DNA of 48,005 nt from a virus: positions 1 through 48,005 of IMG/VR virus record IMGVR_UViG_3300036857_000362. One strand, given 5' to 3'. A model generated the notes under the pieces. It was not told the DNA's origin, did not search any database, and worked only from the letters and a program-made list of their open reading frames with translations. The translations under genes and the position numbers were made by a program. Shown one piece after another: positions 21,397 through 29,637 of the stretch; the stretch's first letter is position 1, and each line of letters opens with the position of its first letter.

Positions 21397-22869
21397 CTAG
21401 CGGCCCCAGTTCTTCTGGAAGTTCTCCCAGGCCACCTGGCCCTTGTGGTTCGGAGCTTCCGCCAGCAGCGCCTGCACCGCGATCCAGTTCGGCACCCCCT
21501 GCGCGACGAGCAGCCGGAGAATGTCCTCCGGCTTCGCCTTCGGCTGCGCCTTGATCTTCGCTGTCCCCTGAAGCACTGTCGCGATCCCCGTCCGTGCTTG
21601 CGCCCGCGACTGCTGGATCGCCGCCGGACTCGTGTTCTTCAACTTCTTCAACTCGTCCGAGGAGAGCGGGTGCCGCATGTCCCCGGCCAGGTACGTGTTG
21701 CCGGTGTTCGGGTCGAACACGACCGAGACGCCGTTGATCGTCGAATGCTGGAACCCCTTCTGACTTCCGCCGCTGGCAGCGGCAGCCTTCGCCTCCTTCA
21801 GCCATTTGTCGATCGTCGCCTGCGGGATCGTCGCCTGCGTCGACGGGTCGGTGTAGGCGCCCGTGTTCGGGTTGAACGTCACCGGATGCTTGCCGATCGT
21901 GGTGTGCTGGAACGGCGACGGCGTCTGCGTCGACCCCGGATGCAGCGCCTTGTAGCCGGTCGTCCCAGGTGCCGCCTTTCCCGTGTCGACAGCCCGGCCG
22001 TTGCGGACAACCCAGACGGTGCCGGTGATGTCCGACATCGCCGCAGCCTGATCCTGCGCCGTCTTCGCCTGCGACAGCCGAAGCTGTCCCTGCTGCACAC
22101 GAAGCGCCGACTGCTGAATGTCGACCGACTGCTGCTGGCGAGCCTCGTCGTGCAACGCGAGAAGCTGCTTCGCCACCTCGCCCGCCCTGGTTCCCTCCAG
22201 GTCGACCGCCTTCTGGCGAAGCTCCGCCACCGCCGCCGAATCCGTCTGGGCCTGCTTCTGCGCGGCCTGCGCCATCGCCAGCCCGGACGCGGTACGCAGC
22301 CCGGACATCTCCGTGAACGCCGACGCCGCGCTCCCGGCAAGCTCCCGCGCCGGGATCAGCCCGCCCGTGTACGCGACCGTGTTCTCGTAGTTCGGATCCG
22401 CGGTAGGAGAAGGCAGCCCAGGCGAGCCGATCTGGGCGATGCGGGCGGCAGCCTCGGCCGCTGCCGCCCGCGAGTTCTCGCCAGCCGCACCTGTGATCCC
22501 TTGCGCGTACCCGGACACGTCGTTCGCCGCCGTCTGGTAGGCGGAACGGACAGCCTCCGGCAGCCCTTTCGTGTACTCGCCGAGCGCCGAGGTGACCCCG
22601 GCGTACGCTTGCGCGCGGGCGAGCGAGTCGCGCTGGGCCTGCTCGGCCGCGCGGTTCGCCGCCGACACCTGCGGATCCAGGAGCGCTGAGGCCATCAGTC
22701 TCGCCTGCGCCAGGTACGGATCCTCCGGCGCCACCTTCGGCGTCACCGCTCTCGGCGCCACTCTCGGCGGCAGCGGCCGTACCGGCGGCATGTAGTTCAC
22801 CGCCAGGTTCGTCCGCGATGTCCGATGCGGACGCAGACCCGGCGAATGCGGGTAGTACATGATCGTCAT
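21397..22869 (-). CDS. Internal virion protein candidate (490 aa)
   Basis: ATG at 22869 directly follows the upstream TAG. It begins MTIMYYPHSPGLRPHR and NLAVNYMPP, an N-terminal tag shared with the next gene upstream. Residues 60-280 are Ala/Gln-rich helix with coiled-coil character. Residues 290-400 hold two repeats of the type PFQHTTIGKHPVTFNPNTG and GFQHSTINGVSVVFDPNTG. No enzymatic motif was seen. Composition and position between nozzle and giant protein match internal ejection proteins of short-tailed phages. Confidence 0.72.
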   Translation of the reverse strand: MTIMYYPHSPGLRPHRTSRTNLAVNYMPPVRPLPPRVAPRAVTPKVAPEDPYLAQARLMASALLDPQVSAANRAAEQAQRDSLARAQAYAGVTSALGEYTKGLPEAVRSAYQTAANDVSGYAQGITGAAGENSRAAAAEAAARIAQIGSPGLPSPTADPNYENTVAYTGGLIPARELAGSAASAFTEMSGLRTASGLAMAQAAQKQAQTDSAAVAELRQKAVDLEGTRAGEVAKQLLALHDEARQQQSVDIQQSALRVQQGQLRLSQAKTAQDQAAAMSDITGTVWVVRNGRAVDTGKAAPGTTGYKALHPGSTQTPSPFQHTTIGKHPVTFNPNTGAYTDPSTQATIPQATIDKWLKEAKAAAASGGSQKGFQHSTINGVSVVFDPNTGNTYLAGDMRHPLSSDELKKLKNTSPAAIQQSRAQARTGIATVLQGTAKIKAQPKAKPEDILRLLVAQGVPNWIAVQALLAEAPNHKGQVAWENFQKNWGR

Positions 22870-23748
22870 CTAGACCGCCCAGATGCCGCCACCGGCGGGC
22901 TTCCCCGGCTGATAAGTGCCGGTTGACGGGTTCCAGTAGATGTCGCCCGGATAGCTGGGCGGAATGTCGGCGGGCGCGATCGGCCCCGGCGGCAGAGGCG
23001 TGTAGCCGCCACTGTTGTCCGGGTAGGTGGTCGTCGTCACGTCGGTCGGATCCACCCAGGTCGGCGGGTTCATCTGCGCCGCCAGCAGCGCCGCGTCCCG
23101 GGCCGCCTGGAGCCGCTTCTGCTCCAAATCCGACATCGTCGACCCGTACGTGGCCTCGTACCCGTTCAGCGCGTCCAGTAGCTGCTGCGCCGCCGTCGAC
23201 TGCGCCTTCTGGAAGTCCGTGAGCAGCATGTTCTCGCCACCGGTCAGCGCCCCCGACCGGACGATGCCGCGCCCGGCAAGCTCCGCTTCCAAGTCGGCGC
23301 TGCCACGCTGGCGGGCCTGTGTTAGCTGGGCGAGCGTCGACTGCGGGTTCGCCAGGGCGGCCTGGAGCGTCGCCGCGTCGATGTCGCCGAACTGGTTGCC
23401 CCACGCCCCCGGCGTGAAGCCGTACTTGACCACCTGCTGCTGCGCCTGCGCGCGGCGCGCGGCGGCGGCGTTCTCCCCGGACGCCTGGATCTGCGCGTTC
23501 TGCGCGGCCAGGTTCGGGTCGGCCGCGATGATCGCCTGATAGTCGGGCATGTCCCAGCGGCCCGGCGTGTGCGTCGTTGTCGTCACACCGCCCGCGTCCC
23601 AGTTCGCCGGGGGCGGCGCCCCCGAAGCGGAAGGCGGAGCGACCATCGCCTTTACGAGCTTCGGCATGTAGTTGGCCGCCAGGTTCGTCGACGACACCTG
23701 CGACGGGCGGGCGCCTGGCGAATGCGGGTAAACCAGCCGGGACGGCAT
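22870..23748 (-). CDS. Internal virion protein candidate (292 aa)
   Basis: ATG at 23748, GGAGGAGT 5-12 nt upstream. The N-terminus MPSRLVYPHSPGARPSQ and NLAANYMPK matches that of the next gene. Residues 65-230 are Ala/Gln-rich helices; the C-terminal 60 residues are Pro/Thr/Gly-rich (TTTTYPDNSGGYTPLPPG). It is probably an ejection or internal scaffold protein. The shared N-terminal tag suggests a common docking or targeting signal. Confidence 0.7.
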   Translation of the reverse strand: MPSRLVYPHSPGARPSQVSSTNLAANYMPKLVKAMVAPPSASGAPPPANWDAGGVTTTTHTPGRWDMPDYQAIIAADPNLAAQNAQIQASGENAAAARRAQAQQQVVKYGFTPGAWGNQFGDIDAATLQAALANPQSTLAQLTQARQRGSADLEAELAGRGIVRSGALTGGENMLLTDFQKAQSTAAQQLLDALNGYEATYGSTMSDLEQKRLQAARDAALLAAQMNPPTWVDPTDVTTTTYPDNSGGYTPLPPGPIAPADIPPSYPGDIYWNPSTGTYQPGKPAGGGIWAV

Positions 23749-23767
23749 CAGTTACTCCTCCGTTTCC

Positions 23768-24139
23768 TCAGTCGACCCAGAGCACGCGCCCTTGGCCTCC
23801 AGGGCCAGACCCGGCTTGCCCGACCCGCACCTGCAACAGGTTGCCGTTGATGTTGACATACAAGGAGGTCGCCGCCTCGGACTGCGCGTTGGCGTTCACC
23901 GCGAACCCTTCGCTCACGCCCAGCCTGCCGTCGGCGTCGCGCACGATCGCGTCCATCAGCGTCGTCGGGCTGCCGAGGGCGGTCGGCCCGAGCACCGGCG
24001 GATCCGACTCCAGGTAGGAGCGCAGCGACCCCTTCCATTCGCCCGGCACCTCCATCCAGTCCGAGAAGATCCGTCTGACCAGGTCGCGTTCCCGCTGGGT
24101 GAGCGGCTTCGGCGCGTCCGAATAGGAGATGTCGCTCAC
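23768..24139 (-). CDS. Virion-block hypothetical protein (123 aa)
   Basis: GTG at 24139 overlaps the nozzle gene stop (GTGA), with GGAGGAG 10-12 nt upstream. The N-terminal half is helical and charged (SDAPKPLTQRERDLVRRIFS, with WMEVPGEWK). The C-terminal half is beta-rich (ATSLYVNINGNLLQVRV). No family was recognised. It lies between nozzle and internal proteins, so a small tail or collar part is likely. Confidence 0.74.
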   Translation of the reverse strand: MSDISYSDAPKPLTQRERDLVRRIFSDWMEVPGEWKGSLRSYLESDPPVLGPTALGSPTTLMDAIVRDADGRLGVSEGFAVNANAQSEAATSLYVNINGNLLQVRVGQAGSGPGGQGRVLWVD

Positions 24140-25602
24140 AGGCGGGACGGCTCCTCCGGGTAGGCACGCAACGAGATCTCGTACAGGCGGGAATCCTTCG
24201 TCGGCACAAGCTGGGTTAGCGTCGTCGCGAACCCGGGCAGCCGCCTCCGCACCGCGATCTTCGAGCGGCCGTACTGGTTCTTCGTGCGGAACTCGCCGAG
24301 CGCTTGATCTATCCCCGAGGGGGCGTTCGTGTAGAACGCCCGCCACACTTCGACGTCGTCGTCACGGTGCGCCTCGTAGGCGACGTGCATGTCGTGGATC
24401 CGCTTGAACCCTTCCGCTTTCGTCAGACGCGACCAGCCGGTCGAGATCGTCGGCAGCACAGGTGTCGAGTTGTCGTCGATCTGCAACACGGTCGAGTCGG
24501 GGACGAACATGTTCGTCAGGTACGTGACCCGTTTGGTTGCCGTGTCGCAACTGTAAAGCTCCTCTGTTGTCCCGATTGAGAACGCGAAGCAGGTGGCGTC
24601 GATGTTCGACAGCTTGAACATGCGCCGCGACGGAAGATCGGTGACGAACGTGACCGGCGGGTAGCCGCTGTTACGGACGCAGCACAGGTAGTAGTCCTGG
24701 TGAACGACACCGGCGACAGACAAGGGCGGATTGCCGCCACGCTTGAACGTGAGCCGCCACTCGTTCATCATCCCGGCCTGGTCTGTGACGTTGCGGACGA
24801 CGGCGCCGTCGGTGAGGAAGATGCCGCGCGCGTCACAGAACAGGATGTTGTCGTTCCAGGCGGCGATCGAGCGTGCGTCGTAGCAGCCCGCACGGTCAAA
24901 GAGGACGTCCAGGGTCATGTCACCCTTCTGGTTGGTCAGCGTCGAATCCGGCGGTGTCGTGCCGCGCAAACGCTCAACCGAGGACGCGTGGAAGCAGAGC
25001 ACTTGTGTCCTCTGGGCGGCCAGCCCGGTCAGGTCGTACGCGGTGTCGAACAGCGAGATCGCATCCCACGCCCCCGCCGGGTTCCCGACCTTCGAGAACG
25101 CGAGCCGTGACGGCTGCCCCGCCGAGCCTCCGAGCACGAGCCTGTCCTTGAACACGCACGCGTAGCGCCCGGTCAGCGCGGACGCGTCCTCGTCGGCGAA
25201 CCCGAACGTCGTCCCGTCAAACGTGACGCGTTTCGCCGGGGAGGAGCCGGACGCCGCCGGGATGATCACCGTGTTCCGGTGGAACACCGGGTTCTGCTTC
25301 GTCGCCGGGATCGTGCCGACCGCGGTGCCGCCGACCGACGCGAGAGGAATGTTGTACAGGCTCGCCCCGCAGGCGGAGAGCAGCCGGGAGCCGGTCGAGT
25401 AGGGCGCGTAGATCATCCCGTCCGGCCCGGCGGAGAGCGCGACCGACTGCCACGTCCAACGGCCCCGCATCCGCACCCCCGCCTGAAGCGACTCCGGCAC
25501 CCAGTCGGTCATCTGCCACACCGACCCGTCCGGCAGCCTGTCCCGGGCACGGTCGACGTAGATCCCGGCGACCTCTTTCAGCAGTGGCGTCAGATCAGCC
25601 AT
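24136..25602 (-). CDS. Tail nozzle protein candidate (488 aa)
   Basis: ATG at 25602 overlaps the adaptor stop (TGATG). The protein is beta-rich with repeated propeller-like strands, for example YAPYSTGSRLLSAC, YACVFKDRLVLGGS and ILFCDARGIFLTDGAV. Size and place directly after the adaptor match the nozzle (T7 gp12 / P22 gp10-like) of short-tailed phages. Sequence similarity cannot be judged by eye, so the call rests on fold pattern and synteny. Confidence 0.74.
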   Translation of the reverse strand: MADLTPLLKEVAGIYVDRARDRLPDGSVWQMTDWVPESLQAGVRMRGRWTWQSVALSAGPDGMIYAPYSTGSRLLSACGASLYNIPLASVGGTAVGTIPATKQNPVFHRNTVIIPAASGSSPAKRVTFDGTTFGFADEDASALTGRYACVFKDRLVLGGSAGQPSRLAFSKVGNPAGAWDAISLFDTAYDLTGLAAQRTQVLCFHASSVERLRGTTPPDSTLTNQKGDMTLDVLFDRAGCYDARSIAAWNDNILFCDARGIFLTDGAVVRNVTDQAGMMNEWRLTFKRGGNPPLSVAGVVHQDYYLCCVRNSGYPPVTFVTDLPSRRMFKLSNIDATCFAFSIGTTEELYSCDTATKRVTYLTNMFVPDSTVLQIDDNSTPVLPTISTGWSRLTKAEGFKRIHDMHVAYEAHRDDDVEVWRAFYTNAPSGIDQALGEFRTKNQYGRSKIAVRRRLPGFATTLTQLVPTKDSRLYEISLRAYPEEPSRL

Positions 25603-26276
25603 CAGACGTAGTAGCGGCTGTCCTGGTCGGAGGCGAGACTGTCACGGTACCGTCGGACACGGACGCCGCCGGAGCGCTTGTTCGTCTCCGACTTCAGGCG
25701 GCCCAGGTCTGAGCCGGGGCCGCCGAGGCCGTCCTGGCCCTCGTAGTAGACCCGGTAGCGCTCGCCCCTGCCCACCTGTTCGTCCCCGGCCTTGTCGGCG
25801 GCGTGCCAGCACATGTAGTTGAGGATCCCCCGGTGATGGTTCACCGGGATGCGGCCGAAGTTCGGCAGGGACGGGTCGTCCGTGTCGGTCGCCAGCGGAT
25901 CCGGCGTCGGCGTGTACCAGACGTGAAGCTCTTCACCGGCTGCCCCGGCCAGGCCAAGCTGGAACCGGTTGTAGCCGACCCAGGCGTACCCGTACTCGTC
26001 GAGCATGTCGAGGGGCTGCTCCTGCAACCAGGTCGTGCCGCGCTGCATCCGGTGCATGCGCAGGATCAGCGAGTCGTCGACGTCGAACTCGACAGTCCCC
26101 TGGGTGAGCGGGATCAGCGCGTCCCGGACGTTCACGCGGGTGCGCGAGCACAGGTCTACGACAGCCTCGTTGGCAAGCTCGGAGAGGAGGTTGTCCTCGT
26201 CGATCGCGTCGTCCGAGGTTCCGAGCGCGATCCCGAGGGTGCGGGACACGCGCGTCTTCAACTGCGCGAGGTTCAC
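25602..26276 (-). CDS. Head-to-tail adaptor candidate (224 aa)
   Basis: GTG at 26276 with AGAGGAGG 6 nt upstream. The N-terminal helical region (NLAQLKTRVSRTLGIALG, then LANEAVVDLCSRTRVNV) and later WLQEQPLDMLDEYGY and HHRGILNYMCWHAADKAGDE match the general pattern of ring-forming adaptors that start with a helical hook. Its place immediately before the nozzle gene supports this. A basic, Tyr-rich C-terminal tail may insert into the portal. Confidence 0.75.
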   Translation of the reverse strand: MNLAQLKTRVSRTLGIALGTSDDAIDEDNLLSELANEAVVDLCSRTRVNVRDALIPLTQGTVEFDVDDSLILRMHRMQRGTTWLQEQPLDMLDEYGYAWVGYNRFQLGLAGAAGEELHVWYTPTPDPLATDTDDPSLPNFGRIPVNHHRGILNYMCWHAADKAGDEQVGRGERYRVYYEGQDGLGGPGSDLGRLKSETNKRSGGVRVRRYRDSLASDQDSRYYV

Positions 26277-26287
26277 GGATCCTCCTC

Positions 26288-27157
26288 TCAGTCGTCCAGT
26301 TTCACGATGTACGGGACGAACGTCGCCGTCGGCAGATTCTCGTGCGCGCCGCCGCCACCGGCGCTGTTCGTGCCGGTGATCCCGGTCGCGGCCCCGTAGA
26401 TGGCGACCCCGGTTGCCTCCCCGCTCGTCCTGAAGTAGGGGGCGCCGACACCGAAGTTGTCGCCACCGCCGCCCGAGTACAGGCCACCCTGGCCCTGGCC
26501 GAACCAGTCGTTGCGGCCGTTGTCGATGTAGGCGCTGAGGTGGGAATGCGGCGGGTCGTACACGGAATGGGCGTGCGTCGGGTCGCTGATCGAGTGTCCG
26601 TGCGACGCCATCTCGGCGAGCGAGAGCGTGTGGTACTCCTCGCCGGTGACAGCCGCGAGCGTCGCCCCGGATGCCCTGGTGACACGGTTCGCCCGCGACC
26701 CGCCCGGCATCCCGTCCATCCCGATCGGCGTCTGCCCGCGCAGATCCGGCACCCGGAACCTGCCCGCGCCGGGATCCGCTTTACCGCCGTGCGTCTTCCA
26801 GTTCGGATGGATCGCCTGCGCCGCCTTCGGAAACGACGCCGCGTCGTAGGCCGCCCCGTCCGCCCACACCCAGCGGCCGTAGTCGCTGATCAGCGGCAAC
26901 GCCCCTCCAGGCCACATCTTGATCTCGCCCGGGATCGTGCCGCCGCCGCCGGTTCCCCCGCCGATCACGTCCGCCGCCGTGATGTCCGACCAGACGGCGA
27001 CACCGCCCACACCTTTCAACCATTTCCCGTTCACCACCGGTGGGATCGCAGCAGCCAGGGCGGCGTCGAGGGCGACGAGGCCGTCCTCGATGTGGTTCAT
27101 GTGGGCGGCGTCCGCGTCCGTGACGTCGTCCTGCCAGATCTGCTTGACGTACGTCAC
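26288..27157 (-). CDS. Tail-collar-domain fibre (289 aa)
   Basis: GTG at 27157. Residues 1-40 (MTYVKQIWQDDVTDADAAHM, NHIEDGLVALD) form an N-terminal module shared with the 722-residue fibre. Residues about 80-165 are a phage tail collar domain: EIKMWPGGALP, WADGAAYD and FRVPDLRGQTPIGMDG. Residues 190-290 carry HxH pairs (HGHS, HAHS, HSH), as in metal-binding fibre tips. It is probably a short receptor-binding fibre attached to the tail. Confidence 0.85.
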   Translation of the reverse strand: MTYVKQIWQDDVTDADAAHMNHIEDGLVALDAALAAAIPPVVNGKWLKGVGGVAVWSDITAADVIGGGTGGGGTIPGEIKMWPGGALPLISDYGRWVWADGAAYDAASFPKAAQAIHPNWKTHGGKADPGAGRFRVPDLRGQTPIGMDGMPGGSRANRVTRASGATLAAVTGEEYHTLSLAEMASHGHSISDPTHAHSVYDPPHSHLSAYIDNGRNDWFGQGQGGLYSGGGGDNFGVGAPYFRTSGEATGVAIYGAATGITGTNSAGGGGAHENLPTATFVPYIVKLDD

Positions 27158-27161
27158 AGGG

Positions 27162-27251
27162 TCAGGACACCCAGTTGTTCCCGAAGAGCAGGAAGAGCAC
27201 GAAGCAGACCGCGATCGTGATCAGCGCGATCTCCGATTTCGTGAGAACCAT
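27162..27251 (-). CDS. Single-membrane-segment micro-protein (29 aa)
   Basis: ATG at 27251 shares its A with the TGA of the upstream gene (TGATG). The peptide MVLTKSEIALITIAVCFVLF is one hydrophobic helix with a short polar end (GNNWVS). The TGA lies 5 nt before the GTG of the collar fibre. It could act in lysis timing or membrane docking; it is unusual inside a tail-fibre operon. Confidence 0.6.
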   Translation of the reverse strand: MVLTKSEIALITIAVCFVLFLLFGNNWVS

Positions 27252-27541
27252 CACCCACCCCCTTCTTGTTCGATCCAGAGCGTCACTTCGCGCGAACGAA
27301 ACTCCGGCGTCGGGCCGGGGCCGTGAACCGTCTCCCAGCGCAGCGTCCCCGTGTTCTCCAGCGGGAACGCCTCGCTGCCAAGCTGGACGCGTTGCGTCCC
27401 GTTCTGCTGCACAACCGCGTGCAGGAAGTGCCGGATCATCGAGTCCAACTCGCTGCCCGGCCCCAGCTTCGCGACCACCTCTTCGACCTCGCGGCCGGGC
27501 GTCCAGATGCGGCGCAGCCTCTCAACCGGGTGAACCAACAT
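27251..27541 (-). CDS. Hypothetical virion-block protein (96 aa)
   Basis: ATG at 27541 directly follows the upstream TGA. It starts MLVHPVERLRRIWTPGREVE; a helical first half is followed by a beta-rich second half (TGTLRWETVHGPG, REVTLWIEQEGGG). No family was recognised. Its last codons supply GAAGGGGGTG as the ribosome site for the 29-residue membrane peptide. Confidence 0.74.
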   Translation of the reverse strand: MLVHPVERLRRIWTPGREVEEVVAKLGPGSELDSMIRHFLHAVVQQNGTQRVQLGSEAFPLENTGTLRWETVHGPGPTPEFRSREVTLWIEQEGGG

Positions 27542-27811
27542 TCAGCCCGCTTCCTCCCAGAACTCTCCCGGCCCGATCTCGGCCGGGTTGATCACGAGCG
27601 TGCCGCCCTGCTCGTCGTAGCCGTAGAACATGCCCGGCATCACCGCCGCCTTGCCGTGCATGATCGGCTCCGCGTCGACGGCAAGCTGCTCAAGCTCAAT
27701 CGGGACAGGCTTGCGCGTCTCAAGCTCCGCGAGCGCCGCATGGTGGCGCTCGTCCAGGCGCACAAGCTCCGCCTCGTAGGCTTCACGCGCCTGCCTGTTC
27801 ACGATCCGCAT
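27542..27811 (-). CDS. Hypothetical virion-block protein (89 aa)
   Basis: ATG at 27811, GGAGG 3-8 nt upstream (spacing short). The N-terminal 40 residues form a charged helix (NRQAREAYEAELVRLDERHH); the C-terminal half is small and Gly/Pro-rich with MPGMFYGYDEQGGTLVI. It could be a fibre-assembly chaperone, as its position among fibre genes suggests, but no motif proves it. Confidence 0.72.
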   Translation of the reverse strand: MRIVNRQAREAYEAELVRLDERHHAALAELETRKPVPIELEQLAVDAEPIMHGKAAVMPGMFYGYDEQGGTLVINPAEIGPGEFWEEAG

Positions 27812-27820
27812 CCGGGCCTC

Positions 27821-28582
27821 CTAGGCTGCTCGCAGGAACTGGTTGACGACGATCGACGGCTGCGTGTTCTGATGCGCAGAACCGGAGCCGATGGTCGCTG
27901 TCGTGAACGTGTGCGTGTGTCCGGCTGAACGCCCCGCCGTCTGGCCTACCACGCCGTGGTAGTGGTTCGCGGAGATGCCGCTGGTCGCCCAGGTGTTCGA
28001 CGTGTCGATGTCCGACGCCTTGCCCGGCTCCGTGCGGTCGATGTTGCCGCTCGACCGGTAGTAGGTGACGTTGTGGGAGTGATCGGCTGACACGGTGCCG
28101 GTGTTGATGTTGACGCCGTGCGAATGGTCGACGTTCTCGCCGTCGGTCGTGCCCGTGTGGTTGTGCGCGGGAAGCTGCCCCGTCGTCAACGTGATCCCCT
28201 CCGCCCCGAACACCGCCCCCAGCAGCTTCCCGTCCGCCCCTGAGATCGCGGCCGTGATCCTGTTCGCCGCCGTACCGCCCATGTCGTCTTTGCCGACACC
28301 GATGCGGCCCCGGTAGTCGGGAAGGTTGAAGTTCGTCCCGGCGGCGCCGCCGTACGGCCTGCCTGACGCGTCCGCGATCACCTGCAAGTCCGGGTAGGCG
28401 GAAGCGAGGAGAAGCTGCCCGTACGGGAGCAGCATCCCGGCGGGAAGCTGCGCGGCAGCCCACGGCCAGCTTGCGACCGCGCCGAGCGGGATCCCTGCGC
28501 CTCCGCCGGAGCCGACGATCCCGGCGACGGGCACCCATTTCGTGGTGGCCGGGTTCGGGACGGCGAGCGGATCGACGCTCAC
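27821..28582 (-). CDS. Collar-type tail fibre with HxH motifs (253 aa)
   Basis: GTG at 28582 overlaps the previous stop (GTGA). It starts VSVDPLAVPNPATTKWVPV, a variant of the short N-terminus shared by the neighbouring fibres (P-P/N-P-A--x-WVP). Residues about 28-105 are a tail collar domain (PLGAVASWPWAAAQLPAG, FNLPDYRGRIGVG). Residues 130-235 hold a series of His pairs, HNH, HSHG, HSHN, HYHG and HTHT, characteristic of iron- or zinc-coordinating trimeric fibre tips. It is likely receptor-binding. Confidence 0.85.
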   Translation of the reverse strand: MSVDPLAVPNPATTKWVPVAGIVGSGGGAGIPLGAVASWPWAAAQLPAGMLLPYGQLLLASAYPDLQVIADASGRPYGGAAGTNFNLPDYRGRIGVGKDDMGGTAANRITAAISGADGKLLGAVFGAEGITLTTGQLPAHNHTGTTDGENVDHSHGVNINTGTVSADHSHNVTYYRSSGNIDRTEPGKASDIDTSNTWATSGISANHYHGVVGQTAGRSAGHTHTFTTATIGSGSAHQNTQPSIVVNQFLRAA

Positions 28583-29637
28583 GACACACGCGCCGGATAG
28601 ATCTGGCAGACCATGTTCGCCAACTGCGAGATACTCTGGTTCGCCCATACCGCCGGTTGCAACGCCTGCCCTGCGCCGATACCGGTGATCTTCTGGTGGA
28701 ACATCGCGGACATGTTCGAGTTGGCGACCTGGGTCGGTGTCATCGCCTGCTGTACTCCGACCGCCGCGCCGCCGACACCCGCCCCCATCTGCATAAGGGT
28801 GTTGGTCTGATTCGAGTTGAATTGGGCGCTCCAGTTGATCCAGTAGTCGCCCGCTCGCGGAACGGCCAGCCCCGGATTCGCGACCACCCAGTTCGAGCTA
28901 CCGGAGAACTGCTGCCAGGTGCCGACGTAGGCGGTCGCGAACCACGGGTTACCGCCGATGTACTCCCACTTGTACGCCGACGAGGATCCAGCGTTGTAGC
29001 GGAAGCGCCACTGGTAGGACGGATTGGTCAGCGAGTCCACGAGGATCGCCTCCTGCCCGTCAGCCGGGGACGCGGGCAGGCTCGTGCCGTAGCTGGGCGT
29101 GCCCGGGCCTGCCGGGCCTTGCATCCCGCCCACGAGCGCCATCGCAAGCTCGCACGCGTGCTGACTGGTACCCGCATCGCTGACGTTCGTGTTCAGGGCC
29201 GCGCCGCTGTCCTGGTAGGCCGCGATCTCGATGTAATCACCGACAGCGAGTTGCACCAGCGTCGGCGTGTTCGCCATTGGGTAGCCGCCAGTGGCCGGGA
29301 TCGTGATCCCCTGTATGCCGCCGGTCGCGATGTAGTTCCCGTTCTTCCAGATGGCGGCCGCCCTGGTCGCGCCGCCTGTGGACGGGACGAACTGCACCGC
29401 GCCCCAGACCGCGTAAGTGCCCGCGACCTGGCAGGTGAGCCGTGTCGGCTGGCCCGCTGCCCACTGTCCACCATTGTCGTAGCGGACGGTGCTGAACTGG
29501 ATCGGCGTCCAGGTGGTGTTCGGGATCGACTGCGCCGTCGCGCGGTACACGCGCGTCGAAGGGTTGGCTGGCGGGACAACACCGCCGGTCGGCCAGATCG
29601 GCACCCAGTCGACGGCTGCGGGATCGGGAACGCTCAC
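28579..29637 (-). CDS. Tail fibre paralog A (352 aa)
   Basis: GTG at 29637 overlaps the previous stop (GTGA). It begins VSVPDPAAVDWVPIWPTGG, then has a C1q-like beta domain (residues about 40-170, with GTYAVWGAVQFVPS), a 48-residue shared module (YGTSLPASPADGQEAILVDS, then NPSYQWRFRYNAGSSSAYKW) and a second beta-sandwich tip ending QIYPARVS. The same module occurs in the next two fibre genes. Structural tail tip, probably receptor-binding. Confidence 0.82.
   Translation of the reverse strand: MSVPDPAAVDWVPIWPTGGVVPPANPSTRVYRATAQSIPNTTWTPIQFSTVRYDNGGQWAAGQPTRLTCQVAGTYAVWGAVQFVPSTGGATRAAAIWKNGNYIATGGIQGITIPATGGYPMANTPTLVQLAVGDYIEIAAYQDSGAALNTNVSDAGTSQHACELAMALVGGMQGPAGPGTPSYGTSLPASPADGQEAILVDSLTNPSYQWRFRYNAGSSSAYKWEYIGGNPWFATAYVGTWQQFSGSSNWVVANPGLAVPRAGDYWINWSAQFNSNQTNTLMQMGAGVGGAAVGVQQAMTPTQVANSNMSAMFHQKITGIGAGQALQPAVWANQSISQLANMVCQIYPARVS

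Noticed and set aside
21388-22689. 433-codon rightward frame opposite an internal virion protein
   Set aside because: Arg/Leu/Val-rich shadow with no ribosome site or motif.
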